Below are positions 1 to 9,585 of a DNA stretch of 64,000 nucleotides, piece after piece. A program made the translations under genes and the position numbers. The notes under the pieces were generated by a model. That model was not told where the DNA came from and made no database searches. It saw only the letters and a list, made by a program, of their open reading frames with translations. Source of the DNA: Pelomonas sp. Root405 (GTDB lineage Bacteria; Pseudomonadota; Gammaproteobacteria; Burkholderiales; Burkholderiaceae_C); NCBI RefSeq assembly GCF_001425165.1, contig NZ_LMDU01000012.1:15036-79035 (forward strand), read 5' to 3'. Each line of letters opens with the position of its first letter. The first letter of the stretch is position 1.

Positions 1-19
1 TTTTGGGCGACGGAATGCC

Positions 20-88
20 GCTTAACCTGTCATTGCATCCAACCCTGACCGGCTGCGCCGTCCGGTTGGCTGAACTCCGACGTTGAGC
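20..88 (+). other. attC-like integron recombination site
   Basis: Seen: GCTTAAC (20-26) fits the R'' core RYYYAAC and GTTGAGC (82-88) fits the R' core GTTRRRY, 69 bp end to end. Inside R' lies GGCTGAACTC followed by CGAC, the usual L'-spacer-R' layout of attC sites. Inner arms CCAACC (39-44) and GGTTGG (64-69) can pair. This layout is that of a folded attC site in plus orientation. No integrase gene is in the window, so recombination activity is inferred only. Confidence 0.6.
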
Positions 89-191
89 GGCAGCTTTCGG
101 GAAGCTTGGTAGGCCTGTGCCGGTGTCCGCTTTGGGCACCAAGCTGCCGACGGCCTGCCGGTTCGCGTCTCGTGAGGCAGGTCAGTGCCCG
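82..191 (+). repeat. Inverted 110-bp repeat next to attC core, copy 1
   Basis: Begins at the attC R' core GTTGAGC and matches the minus strand of 9894-9785 over about 110 bases with about 14 differences counted by eye. The two copies face each other across about 9.6 kb. They could be two copies of one cassette start or of an integron-flanking sequence. Neither copy has a convincing reading frame. Confidence 0.75.
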
Positions 192-315
192 CACCCGAAC
201 TCCGAGCTCGACGACGGAGGACGGCACGGCAGCGATAGCGGTCGTTGGGCGGATATCTCAACGTGAGTTGGAAGGCACATACTCCGGGCGTTACAAAACC
301 TCCACTTACTGACCT

Positions 316-804
316 ATGGATCGCCCCTCGACCATGTCACTTTGGAATGTAAGCCTTGCAGCACTCGCATGCGTTGCGGCGCAGGACTGCGTCGCCAACT
401 CCTGCTCCGAAGAGACGCTTTCCTCAGTCTTACTGTCGCCAGTGGTACCTGTAAGCCTGTTCTCGAATCCGAATGGAAATGCACTGACGCCAGAGGAGAC
501 GGCGGAGGTTCGAGAATCCGTCACCAAGATCCGATCAACATTGGGAACTGTCGCATCTTTGGTCAGCGTTCGAAGTCCCTACGTCCCAAGTGCCCTGGAA
601 ATCACGATCGGTGCTAACGCTAAAGCAACGGGGTACGCGTTCAGCCCCAAGTCCTATGCAGTACAGACGACTAAAGCAGGTCAAGTGCTAGTCTCATTCG
701 GCACTGCCCCGCCCACGGATGTATGCAAAATCTTCTGGTTTCGAGTTTCCATCCCGCCTGATAGCGTCAAGCGAGAAAGCTCTATCGGTCAGCAAGCACT
801 CTGA
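316..804 (+). CDS. Hypothetical protein, possibly exported
   Basis: 162 residues, not recognised. From the second ATG (334) the N-terminus reads MSLWNVSLAALACVAAQDC, a short hydrophobic stretch that could be a signal peptide, followed by a soluble domain with alternating Ser/Thr/Val residues. The last third has a Val/Thr-rich beta-like pattern. The sequence is visibly less G+C-rich than most of the window, which suggests transfer. It stands alone between the attC-flanked repeat and the transporter on the other strand. The first ATG (316) and 334 are both possible starts. No attC core follows the stop, so there is no evidence that it is itself a cassette gene. Confidence 0.5.
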   Translation: MDRPSTMSLWNVSLAALACVAAQDCVANSCSEETLSSVLLSPVVPVSLFSNPNGNALTPEETAEVRESVTKIRSTLGTVASLVSVRSPYVPSALEITIGANAKATGYAFSPKSYAVQTTKAGQVLVSFGTAPPTDVCKIFWFRVSIPPDSVKRESSIGQQAL

Positions 805-1115
805 CCGGCTCGCACGAGGCTGCCGCGGTCGCCGGCTGTGCAGCAGTTGCTGACGGCCGTGGCCGGGGCCCGTGCAACAGCAAGGTGCCCAAAGCCGAGA
901 TTGGACGGCTGGCAGCAGGAGGAGGCTGGTTGCGGCGGTTCACTGCAGTTTTATCGGGCGACCGCTTCCTGCATACCGGACCACAGCCGAGGACGATATG
1001 GCGCCTCTAAGTGAATGACGGCGCATCTGCGCACCGGCCTGCGGACCGAGTCAACAAAAGTGGGCTTGCACGTTGACGTCGCCGTTCGCCCTGTCCCCTT
1101 AGTTCCAGAGCATCT
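805..1115. other. Gene-free stretch, nothing recognised
   Basis: About 310 bases between two convergent genes. No reading frame with a ribosome-binding site, no RNA fold and no attC core motif (RYYYAAC or GTTRRRY in a plausible arrangement) was seen. No strong terminator hairpin is obvious either. Confidence 0.4.
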
Positions 1116-2561
1116 TTAAACTGGAGTGCGCTCGCCGGATATACCCCTCTTGTCCAGCGAAACATGAACTGGCGGAGGCGCCGGCTTGAAGATTTTGCTG
1201 AACATCAGATTGATAACGAGCAGGACGCCACCCGCCGTCGCCACAAGTATTGCGTGTAGCCCCCAGAAACTCGTCCCCGACATTTCGCTCAAGAAACCGG
1301 CAAGCCAGCCGACAAGAATATTTCCAACAAATATGTGGAGGAAATAGATGCCAATCATGAAACCTTGAAGCCTTCGTGGCGAAGCGTGCGCGTAGAGTGC
1401 CAGCCCGACTGGCACCAGTGTTGCAAAGGCCATCGCATTCACGAGACTGTATGCCACCGTCCACAAGATGCTAACCTTATCTCCGCCGTGTTCGATCAAA
1501 AACGCCGGAATCATCAGAAGCGCTGGCGCGCTGGCGGCAACGAGGCATGCGCAAGAGATCTTCAGCAGATCATTTATTGGTTTGTACTTGGTGTCCCACC
1601 ATCGCCAGAACCATATCGCCGCAACCATGCTTGCCAGGCGACAGACGCCGTCGACGGCCTGCAGCCATGTCAAAGGAACGGCGAACCCCGCCACCACCAT
1701 GTCCATGTTCCCTCGGGACCACAGTGGAAACGCGTTGCCGAACTGCCCATAGCCGACGATGGAAACGGTAAGCACTGGCATCATGAGGAAGAGAATCGCC
1801 AGCCTTGATTTTTCGGCCTGCGTTAGACGGGGTCCTGCTGTTCTTCCGCGACCTCTTTCCAGTCGATCGCGCGGCAGATACTTGAGCCCTTGGATATAAA
1901 CGGCCAAGCCGATAAGCATGCCAAATCCAGCTGCGCCGAAACCCCAGTGCCACGCCACCTTTTCGCCCAGGGTCCCACAGACCAAGGGGGCGATGATGGC
2001 TGCCGCCTGAACTGAAAGAATGAAGATCTGGAAGGCCGTGGCCCGCCTAGGATCTCCCTCCTTGAAGAGATCGCTAACCTGCACAGCGATGTTTCCCTTG
2101 AAGGCGGCGACTCCTAGAACCAGCAGTGTCAACGCCGGCAGCAATGACGATTCAAATGCCATGAGAAAGTGCCCCATGGCCATGGCAATAGCACCAATAA
2201 CAACACTGCGCGTGCGACCTATCCAACGGTCGGCAAGCAACCCGCCAAATATCGGCAAAAGGTAAACCAAACCGGCATATAAGCCAAAAACAATTGAGGC
2301 CAGCTGTTCGGGTGACCGCGGACCGGTAACGCTCTCGATTCCAGACCGAAGTTCTTGAAAACCCCAAACGTGCGCCGAGTTTTCGGGCAAAAATAGATAG
2401 TCGCTGAGGTAAAGAATGAGCAGCGTCTGCATGCCGTAGAACGAAAATCGCTCCCAAAGCTCGCAAAATGAAAGCCAGCCCAAACCTGCCGGGTGGCCGA
2501 AGAAAGTGTTGTCTTCAGGCGAATCGGGCTTTATCTGGACGATTTCAATCGCTCGGGTCAT
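1116..2561 (-). CDS. POT/PTR-family peptide MFS transporter
   Basis: 481 residues, the usual length of proton-dependent oligopeptide transporters (DtpA/TppB type), which import di- and tripeptides across the inner membrane with protons. Seen: the N-terminal motif ERFSFYGMQTLLILYL around residues 37-52, in which the ExxER-like segment of POT carriers couples protons. An MFS-like loop GGLLADRWIGRTR follows near residue 110. About twelve to fourteen hydrophobic segments are spread to residue 455. The substrate is inferred from family. It lies alone on the minus strand beside the large regulator gene, 133 bp from that gene's stop. Its base composition is less G+C-rich than the sugar locus, suggesting an accessory origin. 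Confidence 0.85.
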   Translation of the reverse strand: MTRAIEIVQIKPDSPEDNTFFGHPAGLGWLSFCELWERFSFYGMQTLLILYLSDYLFLPENSAHVWGFQELRSGIESVTGPRSPEQLASIVFGLYAGLVYLLPIFGGLLADRWIGRTRSVVIGAIAMAMGHFLMAFESSLLPALTLLVLGVAAFKGNIAVQVSDLFKEGDPRRATAFQIFILSVQAAAIIAPLVCGTLGEKVAWHWGFGAAGFGMLIGLAVYIQGLKYLPRDRLERGRGRTAGPRLTQAEKSRLAILFLMMPVLTVSIVGYGQFGNAFPLWSRGNMDMVVAGFAVPLTWLQAVDGVCRLASMVAAIWFWRWWDTKYKPINDLLKISCACLVAASAPALLMIPAFLIEHGGDKVSILWTVAYSLVNAMAFATLVPVGLALYAHASPRRLQGFMIGIYFLHIFVGNILVGWLAGFLSEMSGTSFWGLHAILVATAGGVLLVINLMFSKIFKPAPPPVHVSLDKRGISGERTPV

Positions 2562-2694
2562 GGAGAACTGCTGGTGGAAAAATAATGCGCGCCGGCCGAA
2601 ATGATAGCGCTACCCCAAGACAGATGAGTCAGTATGCGTAGGCCATCAGAAATATTAGCCCGGCCATCAACTCCGGCGCGCCACGTGATCAGTG

Positions 2695-5343
2695 CTAGCG
2701 CTGCGCTGCGCCGACGGCGTTGGACGTGAGATAATCCGAGTTCGCAGCGTCGCCGTTCGTTGCCGCAAAGGCGGCTACCACCCGAACCGCTAACTCGAAC
2801 ATGGTTTCGTCCGTCCAACGCTGACCCAGGGCATAGGCTTCTGAGTATTCGTCGCCTTCAAGCAGTTGGCTGACGGATTGGTGCGATGCATCTCGAAAAT
2901 GGCTTTCGACCGTGCCGCGCGCGCCGCCGGTGACCTCGTAGACGGAATCGGTAAAGCCGTGCATGCCCGCAGCGGAGTCCGGCATCTGCGCGACACAGGC
3001 CATGAAGGCGAGGACGTCTCCCCAGCCGTAAAGAAGCCCGTTCGCCTTCGACGACCGCATGCACTCCAGCGCGATAGCCGCCGCCGGTCCGTGGTTGTGG
3101 AGGAGAAGGTGTGCCTGCACGAGGTTGATCGGCAGCCAGTGCAGCGCATGCTGATACAGACCGCCACGCAACTCCGCGTACAGCGGCGCTCCAAGGCCGA
3201 TGGCTTCGTCGATCCTGCCGCTTGAGATGTAGATACCCATCAGTCGTGCGGCCAGGCTCATCCGGCCGTGCAGGTCCCCGGGCGGGCAATTGGAAATGCA
3301 GCGTTCCACCCAGCGCACGTCCTGCTCCCGACCCAGCCGGTTGGCGCCCAACAGGATGCAGGCTGCACTGAGGATTCGAAGCCGTGCTGGAAGGCGGGAC
3401 AGATCCATGCCCTGAATCTCATCGAGGACGGCCGCCAAGGTCACGTCGTCACCTTGCACAACATCGATGGCGTTGGCCTTCAGCGCCAGCATTTCGACAA
3501 GCGCTAACGGCTCACCGGCCGAGCGGACGAGCGGCTCGGCGATGTTGATCCAGCGCGTCGCGCGCGCCGAGTCGCTGTAGGTCCAGTGCACGATGGCTTC
3601 CCGCGCCCAGCCACTGCGCACGGCAAACTCGGGCAGTTGATCGGCCATCCTCTCGGTCTTCGCAAAACACTGTCCGGCTTCGCTGATGCCACCTGTTCGA
3701 CGCAAGACGAAGGCCATGCCGGCGACAAGGCTCAACGCAACTTTGGCATCGTGCTCAAGCGCCCATTGCAGCGCCGTACGCGCGTTGTTGACCTCCGCCT
3801 GCAAGCGACTCAGCGCCGCATCCATGAAGAGTTCGCCCACCATGGCCGACTGGCGTGTCGTCGCAAAGAGTCGTTCGACGCCGTGCGCATGACGCGTGCG
3901 AAGGTCCGACATCTCGCCGCGTTGATTCAACTGCTCGACGGCGAATGCGCGCGCGCTTTCCAGCAGGCGATAGCGCGGCGAATGGTCGTCGTCGGCAACG
4001 ACCAGCGACCGATCGATCAGCTCCGATACGGCCTCCATCAACCGCCACGAGTCCTCCCCTTCGAGGTTGATGACCGGGTCCAGTAACGCCATGGAGCAAC
4101 TGCCCGCGAACACGCCGAAGCGCCGGAACACCTGTTGCTCGTACGGGCCGAGCAACGAGACGCTCCAAGCCAGCGCGGTCCTCAAGGTTCGATGGCGCTG
4201 TGGCGCGTCTCGGCGTCCGGACGTCAGCGCGAGGCGTCGCTCCTCAAGCGCGGCGGCAACGCCCTGGACGCCGAGCAGCGGCACTGCGGCGGCCGCGTAC
4301 TCGATCGCCAAGGGCACACCGTCGACGCGGCTGCAGATGTCACCGATGAGGTCAAGTGTCCGCTGGTCTATCGGCAGCGGTCGCCCGGCACGCTGGCAAT
4401 GGCGCAGGAACAGCGCTTGTGCTGGCCACCGCTGCGCTTCGTCGCACTCGGTTCCGAGCGCCGCAATATCCAGCGGAGGCACCGCAATGACCGTCTCCCT
4501 ATCCAGCTTCAGCCGGACTTGGCTGGTGACCAGCAGGCTCACGTGCGGACAGCCCTCCAGAAGCGCGTGGGCTATGGCCGCGACCGCGTCCACGAGATGT
4601 TCGGCGTTATCGAGGATCAACAAGCCACGGACGCTTCGCATTGCCGCGACCAGCGCGTTGGCACTGCATTGCTCCAGCAGCGGCACGCCGCATGCATGAG
4701 CGATCGTGAGGGGAAGCAGGTCGCTGTCGTTGGACGCAGTCAGGTCTACCCAATGAATCGATCGGTCAGGGGCAGCCGCGACAGCCTGTTCCATGGTGCG
4801 CAGCTCGCGGGCGAGGCTTGTCTTGCCGCTCCCGGAGTGACCGGTAAGCGTCACCAACCGGGTGATCCCCAATGTGGTGCGAAGCTGGTCCAGCAAAGCG
4901 TCTCTGCCGATCAGATGCTTGAAGGCCGGCAGCGTGGCGGAAGCGCCAACGGATGGCGCCGCCGGCGCAGGCACTTGGCCTGAAGGTGCCGTCAGATCTG
5001 TGTGGACGGGGGCGGTGAACTGGTAACCACGGCCAGGGATAGTGGCGATGAGATCGGGGCCCAGCTCCTTGCGAATGCCGCTCATCCCGACGCGCAGGTT
5101 GGCCTCTTCCACGACCGTGGTCGGCCACACCAGGGTCATGAGTTCGCGCTTGGAGACCACCCTGCCCTGGCGCTGAACCAGCGCTGCGAGGAGATCGAAT
5201 GCGCGCGCTCCGAGCGTGACCTCCTGCCCCTTCCTCAGCAGCTGCCGCGCTTCCAGGCGCAACTCATAGTCGTCGAACCGAAGGCGGCCTGGCACCGGCG
5301 TGCTGGCGGAAATCTCACCCGCGATCAATAGAGGTTCTTGCAC
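2695..5343 (-). CDS. Winged-helix DNA-binding ATPase regulator
   Basis: 882 residues. Residues about 20-112 form an OmpR/CadC-like winged helix (LGARAFDLL, then IPGRGYQFTAPV at its end). A P-loop NTPase follows with Walker A GHSGSGKT (168-175) and Walker B LLILDNAEH (241-249), the STAND/AfsR-like arrangement. The C-terminal half is helical with TPR-like pattern and probably senses a ligand or partner. Such proteins are cytoplasmic transcription factors without a phosphorylated receiver domain. The gene is divergent from the alpha/beta hydrolase cluster starting at 5587, so control of that cluster is a reasonable inference, not shown. The chosen ATG precedes the winged helix by about 20 residues. 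Confidence 0.85.
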   Translation of the reverse strand: MQEPLLIAGEISASTPVPGRLRFDDYELRLEARQLLRKGQEVTLGARAFDLLAALVQRQGRVVSKRELMTLVWPTTVVEEANLRVGMSGIRKELGPDLIATIPGRGYQFTAPVHTDLTAPSGQVPAPAAPSVGASATLPAFKHLIGRDALLDQLRTTLGITRLVTLTGHSGSGKTSLARELRTMEQAVAAAPDRSIHWVDLTASNDSDLLPLTIAHACGVPLLEQCSANALVAAMRSVRGLLILDNAEHLVDAVAAIAHALLEGCPHVSLLVTSQVRLKLDRETVIAVPPLDIAALGTECDEAQRWPAQALFLRHCQRAGRPLPIDQRTLDLIGDICSRVDGVPLAIEYAAAAVPLLGVQGVAAALEERRLALTSGRRDAPQRHRTLRTALAWSVSLLGPYEQQVFRRFGVFAGSCSMALLDPVINLEGEDSWRLMEAVSELIDRSLVVADDDHSPRYRLLESARAFAVEQLNQRGEMSDLRTRHAHGVERLFATTRQSAMVGELFMDAALSRLQAEVNNARTALQWALEHDAKVALSLVAGMAFVLRRTGGISEAGQCFAKTERMADQLPEFAVRSGWAREAIVHWTYSDSARATRWINIAEPLVRSAGEPLALVEMLALKANAIDVVQGDDVTLAAVLDEIQGMDLSRLPARLRILSAACILLGANRLGREQDVRWVERCISNCPPGDLHGRMSLAARLMGIYISSGRIDEAIGLGAPLYAELRGGLYQHALHWLPINLVQAHLLLHNHGPAAAIALECMRSSKANGLLYGWGDVLAFMACVAQMPDSAAGMHGFTDSVYEVTGGARGTVESHFRDASHQSVSQLLEGDEYSEAYALGQRWTDETMFELAVRVVAAFAATNGDAANSDYLTSNAVGAAQR

Positions 5344-5586
5344 GGACGGGTCGGGCTTCTAAGTGCGATGAGGAGGGCTAGGCGCAAGTATCTGTGAACC
5401 GTCGCCGACCACGTCCGCGCAGACGCGGCCAGCAGGTCATCCAACGCAGCCTCCCGACGCCGTGCAAGCTCATTAATAACGCCTTGCATCGCTTTACTGG
5501 CGTTAAAGCCGTGCCGCTTCGAGACTTCATCCGGGCCGCACAAAAGGCGGCTTCTAAGTCAAACCCTCAAGCCTCAGGAATACACC
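5344..5586. promoter_or_regulatory. Divergent control region of regulator and hydrolase cluster
   Basis: 243 bases between divergently transcribed genes. The 11-mer GGCTTCTAAGT occurs twice in the same orientation, near 5354 and near 5548, a possible operator or the scar of a duplication. A GGAAT stretch shortly before the ATG at 5587 is a weak ribosome-binding site. No clear sigma70 boxes could be fixed by eye. Confidence 0.35.
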
Positions 5587-6531
5587 ATGCACAGCATTTC
5601 TCGCCTTGTTCTCACCTCCGCGATCGCCGTGGGCAGCGTGGGCGTCCAGTTGCAGTCGGCATCGGCCGCAACGCCCTCACGGCCGCCACAAGCCGCGGCC
5701 TCCCAGTACGTCGCCGCTGCGGATGGAACGCCGCTGTATGTGAAGGACTGGGGCCCCCGCAACGGTGCGGTGGTTGTCTTCAGCCACGGCTGGCCGCTGA
5801 ACGCAGACAGCTGGGAATCGCAGATGCAGTTCCTGGCCGAGAAGGGCATGCGCGTCATCGCGCATGACCGCCGCGGCCATGGACGTTCCGGCCAACCCTG
5901 GGCAGGCAACAACATCGACCAATACGCCGACGACCTCGACACCGTGCTGCGCAGCCTGGACGTCAAGCGCGTGACGCTGGTGGGCTTTTCGACCGGGGGC
6001 GGCGAGGTCGCGCGCTACATCGGGCGCCACGGCACTGCCCGCGTCGCCAAGACCGTGCTGGTCGGCGCCATCACGCCCATCATGGGTCAGACGCCGACGA
6101 ATCCGAACGGTGTGCCGACCGCCGTCTTCGACAGCCTGCGCAAAGCCTCCCTGGAAAACCGCGCCCAGCTCTACAAGGACATCGCTGGCGGTCCTTTCTT
6201 CGGTTTCAACCGGCCCGGTGCCAAGGCCTCCGCCGGGCTGGCCGACAGCTTCTACGTGCAGGGCATGCAGGCCAGCAGCAAGGCGACTTACGACTGCATC
6301 GATGCCTTCTTCTACTCCGACTTCCGGGATGACCTGAAGAAGTTCGATGTGCCCACGCTGGTCATCCATGGTGCCGACGACCAGATCGTGCCCATTGAAA
6401 CCACCGGCCGGGCAACGGCCCGGCTCGTCAAGGGCGCGCGCCTCATCGAGTACGCCGACGGCCCTCACGGCATCACCGACACGCACAAGGACCGCCTCAA
6501 CCAGGACCTGCTGGCCTTCGTCCGCGGCTGA
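5587..6531 (+). CDS. Exported alpha/beta hydrolase, non-haem chloroperoxidase type
   Basis: 314 residues. The N-terminus (1-28) is a Sec-type signal peptide ending near ASA, so the enzyme should be periplasmic. The fold is the cofactor-free haloperoxidase/esterase branch: oxyanion region FSHGWPLN, nucleophile elbow GFSTGG with Ser135, acid in GADDQIVP (Asp264 or Asp265) and His294 in [11 protein letters not shown]. Family members hydrolyse esters and, with peroxide and short acids, perhydrolyse them. The physiological substrate is unknown. It is first in a plus-strand cluster with the DUF4148 protein, a cupin, a cytoplasmic paralogue (7735-8562) and a thioredoxin, and stands opposite the large regulator. 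Confidence 0.85.
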   Translation: MHSISRLVLTSAIAVGSVGVQLQSASAATPSRPPQAAASQYVAAADGTPLYVKDWGPRNGAVVVFSHGWPLNADSWESQMQFLAEKGMRVIAHDRRGHGRSGQPWAGNNIDQYADDLDTVLRSLDVKRVTLVGFSTGGGEVARYIGRHGTARVAKTVLVGAITPIMGQTPTNPNGVPTAVFDSLRKASLENRAQLYKDIAGGPFFGFNRPGAKASAGLADSFYVQGMQASSKATYDCIDAFFYSDFRDDLKKFDVPTLVIHGADDQIVPIETTGRATARLVKGARLIEYADGPHGITDTHKDRLNQDLLAFVRG

Positions 6532-6687
6532 TCCACCTTTAAAGCCAGGCAGGGCGCTCACCAGCTCCCCGCCGGCCCCTACGCCAACGCAATCCGTGGC
6601 GATGTCGACATCAGCTTGTCGGGCATCGCCGCGCCCTGAGTCCCCTGTCCCCGGCCCCCCGCCACCCATCCCTGAAGGAGTTCCACC

Positions 6688-7038
6688 ATGCAACGATCCA
6701 TCCTGAGCCGCGCTGTCACTGCACTTGCATTCACCGTCGCTGCGTTCGGCCACTCGGCCGTCCAAGCAGACAACTATCCCGACTCGCACATCGCGATCCA
6801 GAGCACTTCCGAGTCGCAGCTGACGCGTGCCGAAGTACTGGCGGATCTGAAGATCTACCAGGAGTCCGGCCTGGCCGCCGCCGAGCGTGTTTTCACCGAA
6901 ACCGGGCTCGAGACCCCCGCGCTGCGCGGTGCACGCCAGCGCTATGCGCAGCTGCGACAAGGACACCGCTACGCCACGCTGGTCGCCGAAATCGCCCAAA
7001 GGACGGGCGAGCCGGTCCGCCAACCGCTCGGCGCCTGA
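6688..7038 (+). CDS. DUF4148 domain protein, periplasmic
   Basis: 116 residues with a signal peptide (cleavage near VQA, residue 26). The mature part starts with a short linker and then SQLTRAEVLADLKIYQESGL, the signature of the DUF4148 family that is abundant in Burkholderiales. A second helix (YAQLRQGHRYATLV) closes the small domain. The function of the family is not known. AAGGAG at about 6675-6680 gives a good ribosome-binding site and fixes the start. Its place between the hydrolase and the cupin suggests shared expression. Confidence 0.8.
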   Translation: MQRSILSRAVTALAFTVAAFGHSAVQADNYPDSHIAIQSTSESQLTRAEVLADLKIYQESGLAAAERVFTETGLETPALRGARQRYAQLRQGHRYATLVAEIAQRTGEPVRQPLGA

Positions 7039-7164
7039 TCGTCACAGCCCCTGAAAAGCACGAGCCGAATAGACGGCGTTCAGGGTCGCACGGGTCCTGC
7101 CTGTGTGCCGCCTCGCTCCCGCCCTTCGCCTCGTGCCGGCGCAACCCACACCAATCTGCACACC

Positions 7165-7590
7165 ATGAAGCTCAATTTTCTTGTTCTCGCCGGCTGCCTC
7201 CTGGCGTCGGTCACGGCCAGCCAGGCCCAGGTCCACGACACCCACGCCTCGGAGGCCCCGCGCTGGCGCGTCGGCCTGACGCGCACCGACCTCGCCCGCC
7301 ACGATGTGTCGAAGACCGGCTACGAACTCATCCAGTCGCGCGTCGATTTCGAGACCGGCGTCGCTTCCCCTCGCCACTCCCATCCGGGAGAGGAGGTTGC
7401 CTTCGTGCTGGAGGGCGAGGTGGAGTACCAGTTGGCCGGCCGGCCACCGGTCACGCTGAAGGCTGGACAAGCGCTCGTCATTCCCGCAGGTATGCCGCAC
7501 GTCGCTCGCAATGTCGGCCAGGGCAAGGCGTCGGAGTTGGCCACCTACTTCGTCAGGAAGGATGCCCCCCTCGTCAAGATCGATGACTGA
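7165..7590 (+). CDS. Exported cupin-domain protein
   Basis: 141 residues from the ATG at 7165, which opens a typical signal peptide (LNFLVLAGCLLASVTASQAQ). The rest is a single cupin: metal-binding motif 1 with HSHPGEE and the Glu of FVLEGEVEY, then motif 2 with a late His (PAGMPHVARNVG). Small cupins of this type bind a divalent metal and act as dioxygenases, isomerases or binding proteins. The reaction is not predictable here. Its export matches the neighbouring signal-bearing hydrolase and DUF4148 protein. An upstream in-frame ATG (7105) would put an unlikely Arg/Pro-rich tail before the signal peptide. Confidence 0.8.
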   Translation: MKLNFLVLAGCLLASVTASQAQVHDTHASEAPRWRVGLTRTDLARHDVSKTGYELIQSRVDFETGVASPRHSHPGEEVAFVLEGEVEYQLAGRPPVTLKAGQALVIPAGMPHVARNVGQGKASELATYFVRKDAPLVKIDD

Positions 7591-7734
7591 ACGGGGCCGC
7601 TCGTCTCGCGCGGCGCTGCCGCACGCTGGAGATCCGCGCGCGAAGCGCCCCGCTCATTGCTCGCCATCGCAATACGCCGCTCATCAAGTCGCCCCGACCA
7701 AAGCGGGCGTCCAAACGCTGACAGGACCCTAAGC

Positions 7735-8562
7735 TTGAACCACTACTTCACCGCCCGAGACGGCGCGCGCATTTTCTACAAGGACTGGGGCAGCGGACAG
7801 CCCGTGGTCTTCAGCCATGGCTGGCCGCTCAATTCGGACAGCTGGGAATCCCAGATGATGTTTCTAGCCAGGCACGACTTCCGCACCATCGCCCATGACC
7901 GACGCGGCCACGGCCGCTCCACCCAGACCTGGGACGGCAACGACATGAACGCCTACGCAGACGACCTGGCGAGCCTGCTGGAAGTGCTGGACCTGCGCAA
8001 CGTGGTGCTGGTCGGGTTCTCCACGGGCGGTGGCGAAGTGGTCAGGTACATCGGGCGCCACGGCACCCGACGCGTCGCCAAGCTGGTGCTGGTGGGCGCC
8101 GTGCCGCCGCTGATGCTGCGTACGCCGGAGAACCTGGGCGGTCAGCCGCTCACCGTGTTCGACAGCCTGAGAAAGGCTGAGCTGGACAACCGCTCGCAGC
8201 TGTATGCCGACATCGCCGCCGGCCCATTCTTCGGGTTCAACCGGCCGGGTGCGACGCCTTCGCCGGCACTGATCGACCGCTTCGTCGCTCAGGGACTGCA
8301 GGCAAGTCACCGCAGCACCTACGAATGCATCGCGGCGTTCTCGGAAACCGATTTTCATGTCGATCTTCAACAGGTCAGCGTACCGACGCTGCTGGTGCAT
8401 GGTGACGATGATCAGATCGTTCCGCTTCACGCCTCGGCCAAGATGGCTGCCGCCGTGCTGCGCTGCTCAACGCTGAAAGTCTACGAAGGTGCTCCGCATG
8501 GGCTGCCTGACACGCACAAGGACCGCTTGAACGCCGACTTGCTTGAATTCGTCTCGTCGTGA
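7735..8562 (+). CDS. Cytoplasmic alpha/beta hydrolase paralogue
   Basis: 275 residues from TTG 7735, preceded by AGGA at 7723-7726. An in-frame ATG at 7657 would add a non-conserved Ser/Arg-rich tail. The protein closely resembles the exported hydrolase at 5587-6531 (shared [34 protein letters not shown] and [10 protein letters not shown]) but has no signal peptide. Triad: Ser96 in the elbow, Asp in GDDDQIVP and His in [11 protein letters not shown]. The pair looks like an in-cluster duplication with different cell locations. Cofactor-free chloroperoxidase/esterase chemistry is the family expectation and the substrate is unknown. Confidence 0.82.
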   Translation: MNHYFTARDGARIFYKDWGSGQPVVFSHGWPLNSDSWESQMMFLARHDFRTIAHDRRGHGRSTQTWDGNDMNAYADDLASLLEVLDLRNVVLVGFSTGGGEVVRYIGRHGTRRVAKLVLVGAVPPLMLRTPENLGGQPLTVFDSLRKAELDNRSQLYADIAAGPFFGFNRPGATPSPALIDRFVAQGLQASHRSTYECIAAFSETDFHVDLQQVSVPTLLVHGDDDQIVPLHASAKMAAAVLRCSTLKVYEGAPHGLPDTHKDRLNADLLEFVSS

Positions 8563-8571
8563 GAATCCGTC

Positions 8572-9585
8572 ATGAAACGTCGCAACGCCATTCTGACCCT
8601 GTGCTTGATGCCTGCTATGAGCAGTGCCACCCCTTTGCCAGTTCTGCCCCTGCAGCCTCGCCTGGACGGTGGCGGGGAGTGGATCAATTCAAGTCCGCTT
8701 ACCTTCCCGGCACTGAGGGGCAAGGTGGTGCTCGTGGACTTCTGGACCTACTCATGCATCAACTGCCAGCGAACGCTGCCGTACCTGAGGGCCTGGGCGC
8801 AGAAGTACGGTCCGCAAGGGCTGGTGGTGATCGGCGTGCATGCACCCGAGTTCGGGTTCGAGCGCGATGTCCGCAGAGTGCGTGAAGCTGCCATGGCTGG
8901 GCGGCTCAACTACCCCATCGTGCTCGACAACGACTTCTCGATCTGGCGCGCGTTCGAGAACCGCGCCTGGCCCGCCTTCTACTTCGTCGACGCCCAGGGC
9001 CGCGTGCGTCATCAGCAAATTGGCGAAGGCAACTATGAGGGCGCCGAGCGCGTTATCCGCGAACTGCTGATGGAATCAGGCAGAACGCTCGAGCCGGGCA
9101 CTGCAGAAGCAGTCCCCGCAGGAGTCGGCCTGCCGTCCGACTCCTCCAACGTGCGCTCACCAGAGACCTATCTGGGCTACGCGCGAGGGGAAGGCAGCCG
9201 CGTCCAGCCGGACCGCATCAAGCGCTATCCCGGTGGCGAGCCGCGGCTCAACCAATGGCTCCTCTCGGGAGACTGGACGGTACGTTCTGAGTACGCGGAA
9301 ATCTCGGGTGACGCCGGCAGCATCACCCTGCGCTTTCACGCGCGTGACTTGCATCTGGTCCTGGCACCCGCTGTGCAGGGAGCGCCACATCCATTTGTCG
9401 TCACCGTCGACGGTCAGCCGCCAGGACCTGACGCCGGTCTCGATGTCGACGCAAGCGGGCGAGGAATGGTCACGAGGGAGCGCCTTTACCAACTCGTCCG
9501 TCAGCGCAGCTCGATCCGCGAGCGAAGGTTCGACATCCGTTTTGCCGCTTCGGGCGTCCGTGCCTACGCCTTCACCTTCGGGTGA
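8572..9585 (+). CDS. DipZ-like thioredoxin-family protein
   Basis: 337 residues with an N-terminal export signal (about 1-20). Residues 35-165 are a redoxin domain with the active site FWTYSCINC (Cys62 and Cys65), the SCxxC pattern typical of DipZ-type thioredoxins, and the cis-Pro segment RAWPAFYFVD. The C-terminal part (about 195-337) is the beta-rich domain that follows thioredoxin in DipZ proteins (VRSPETYLGY, then DLHLVLAP). The membrane CcdA-like half of DipZ is absent. Likely a periplasmic thiol oxidoreductase. It starts 9 bp after the hydrolase stop, so the two are probably co-transcribed. Confidence 0.82.
   Translation: MKRRNAILTLCLMPAMSSATPLPVLPLQPRLDGGGEWINSSPLTFPALRGKVVLVDFWTYSCINCQRTLPYLRAWAQKYGPQGLVVIGVHAPEFGFERDVRRVREAAMAGRLNYPIVLDNDFSIWRAFENRAWPAFYFVDAQGRVRHQQIGEGNYEGAERVIRELLMESGRTLEPGTAEAVPAGVGLPSDSSNVRSPETYLGYARGEGSRVQPDRIKRYPGGEPRLNQWLLSGDWTVRSEYAEISGDAGSITLRFHARDLHLVLAPAVQGAPHPFVVTVDGQPPGPDAGLDVDASGRGMVTRERLYQLVRQRSSIRERRFDIRFAASGVRAYAFTFG

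Noticed and set aside
244-250. GTTGGGC, fitting the attC R' core
   Set aside because: The sequence before it lacks the L'-spacer pattern and no matching R'' core lies at attC distance.
22-312. Short frames on both strands at the window start and similar frames at 9749-10039
   Set aside because: They resemble each other only because the underlying 110-bp DNA repeat is shared; codon pattern and starts do not support protein coding.
5325-5543. Minus-strand 72-codon frame upstream of the large regulator
   Set aside because: No ribosome-binding site, overlaps the regulator start and has no recognisable domain.
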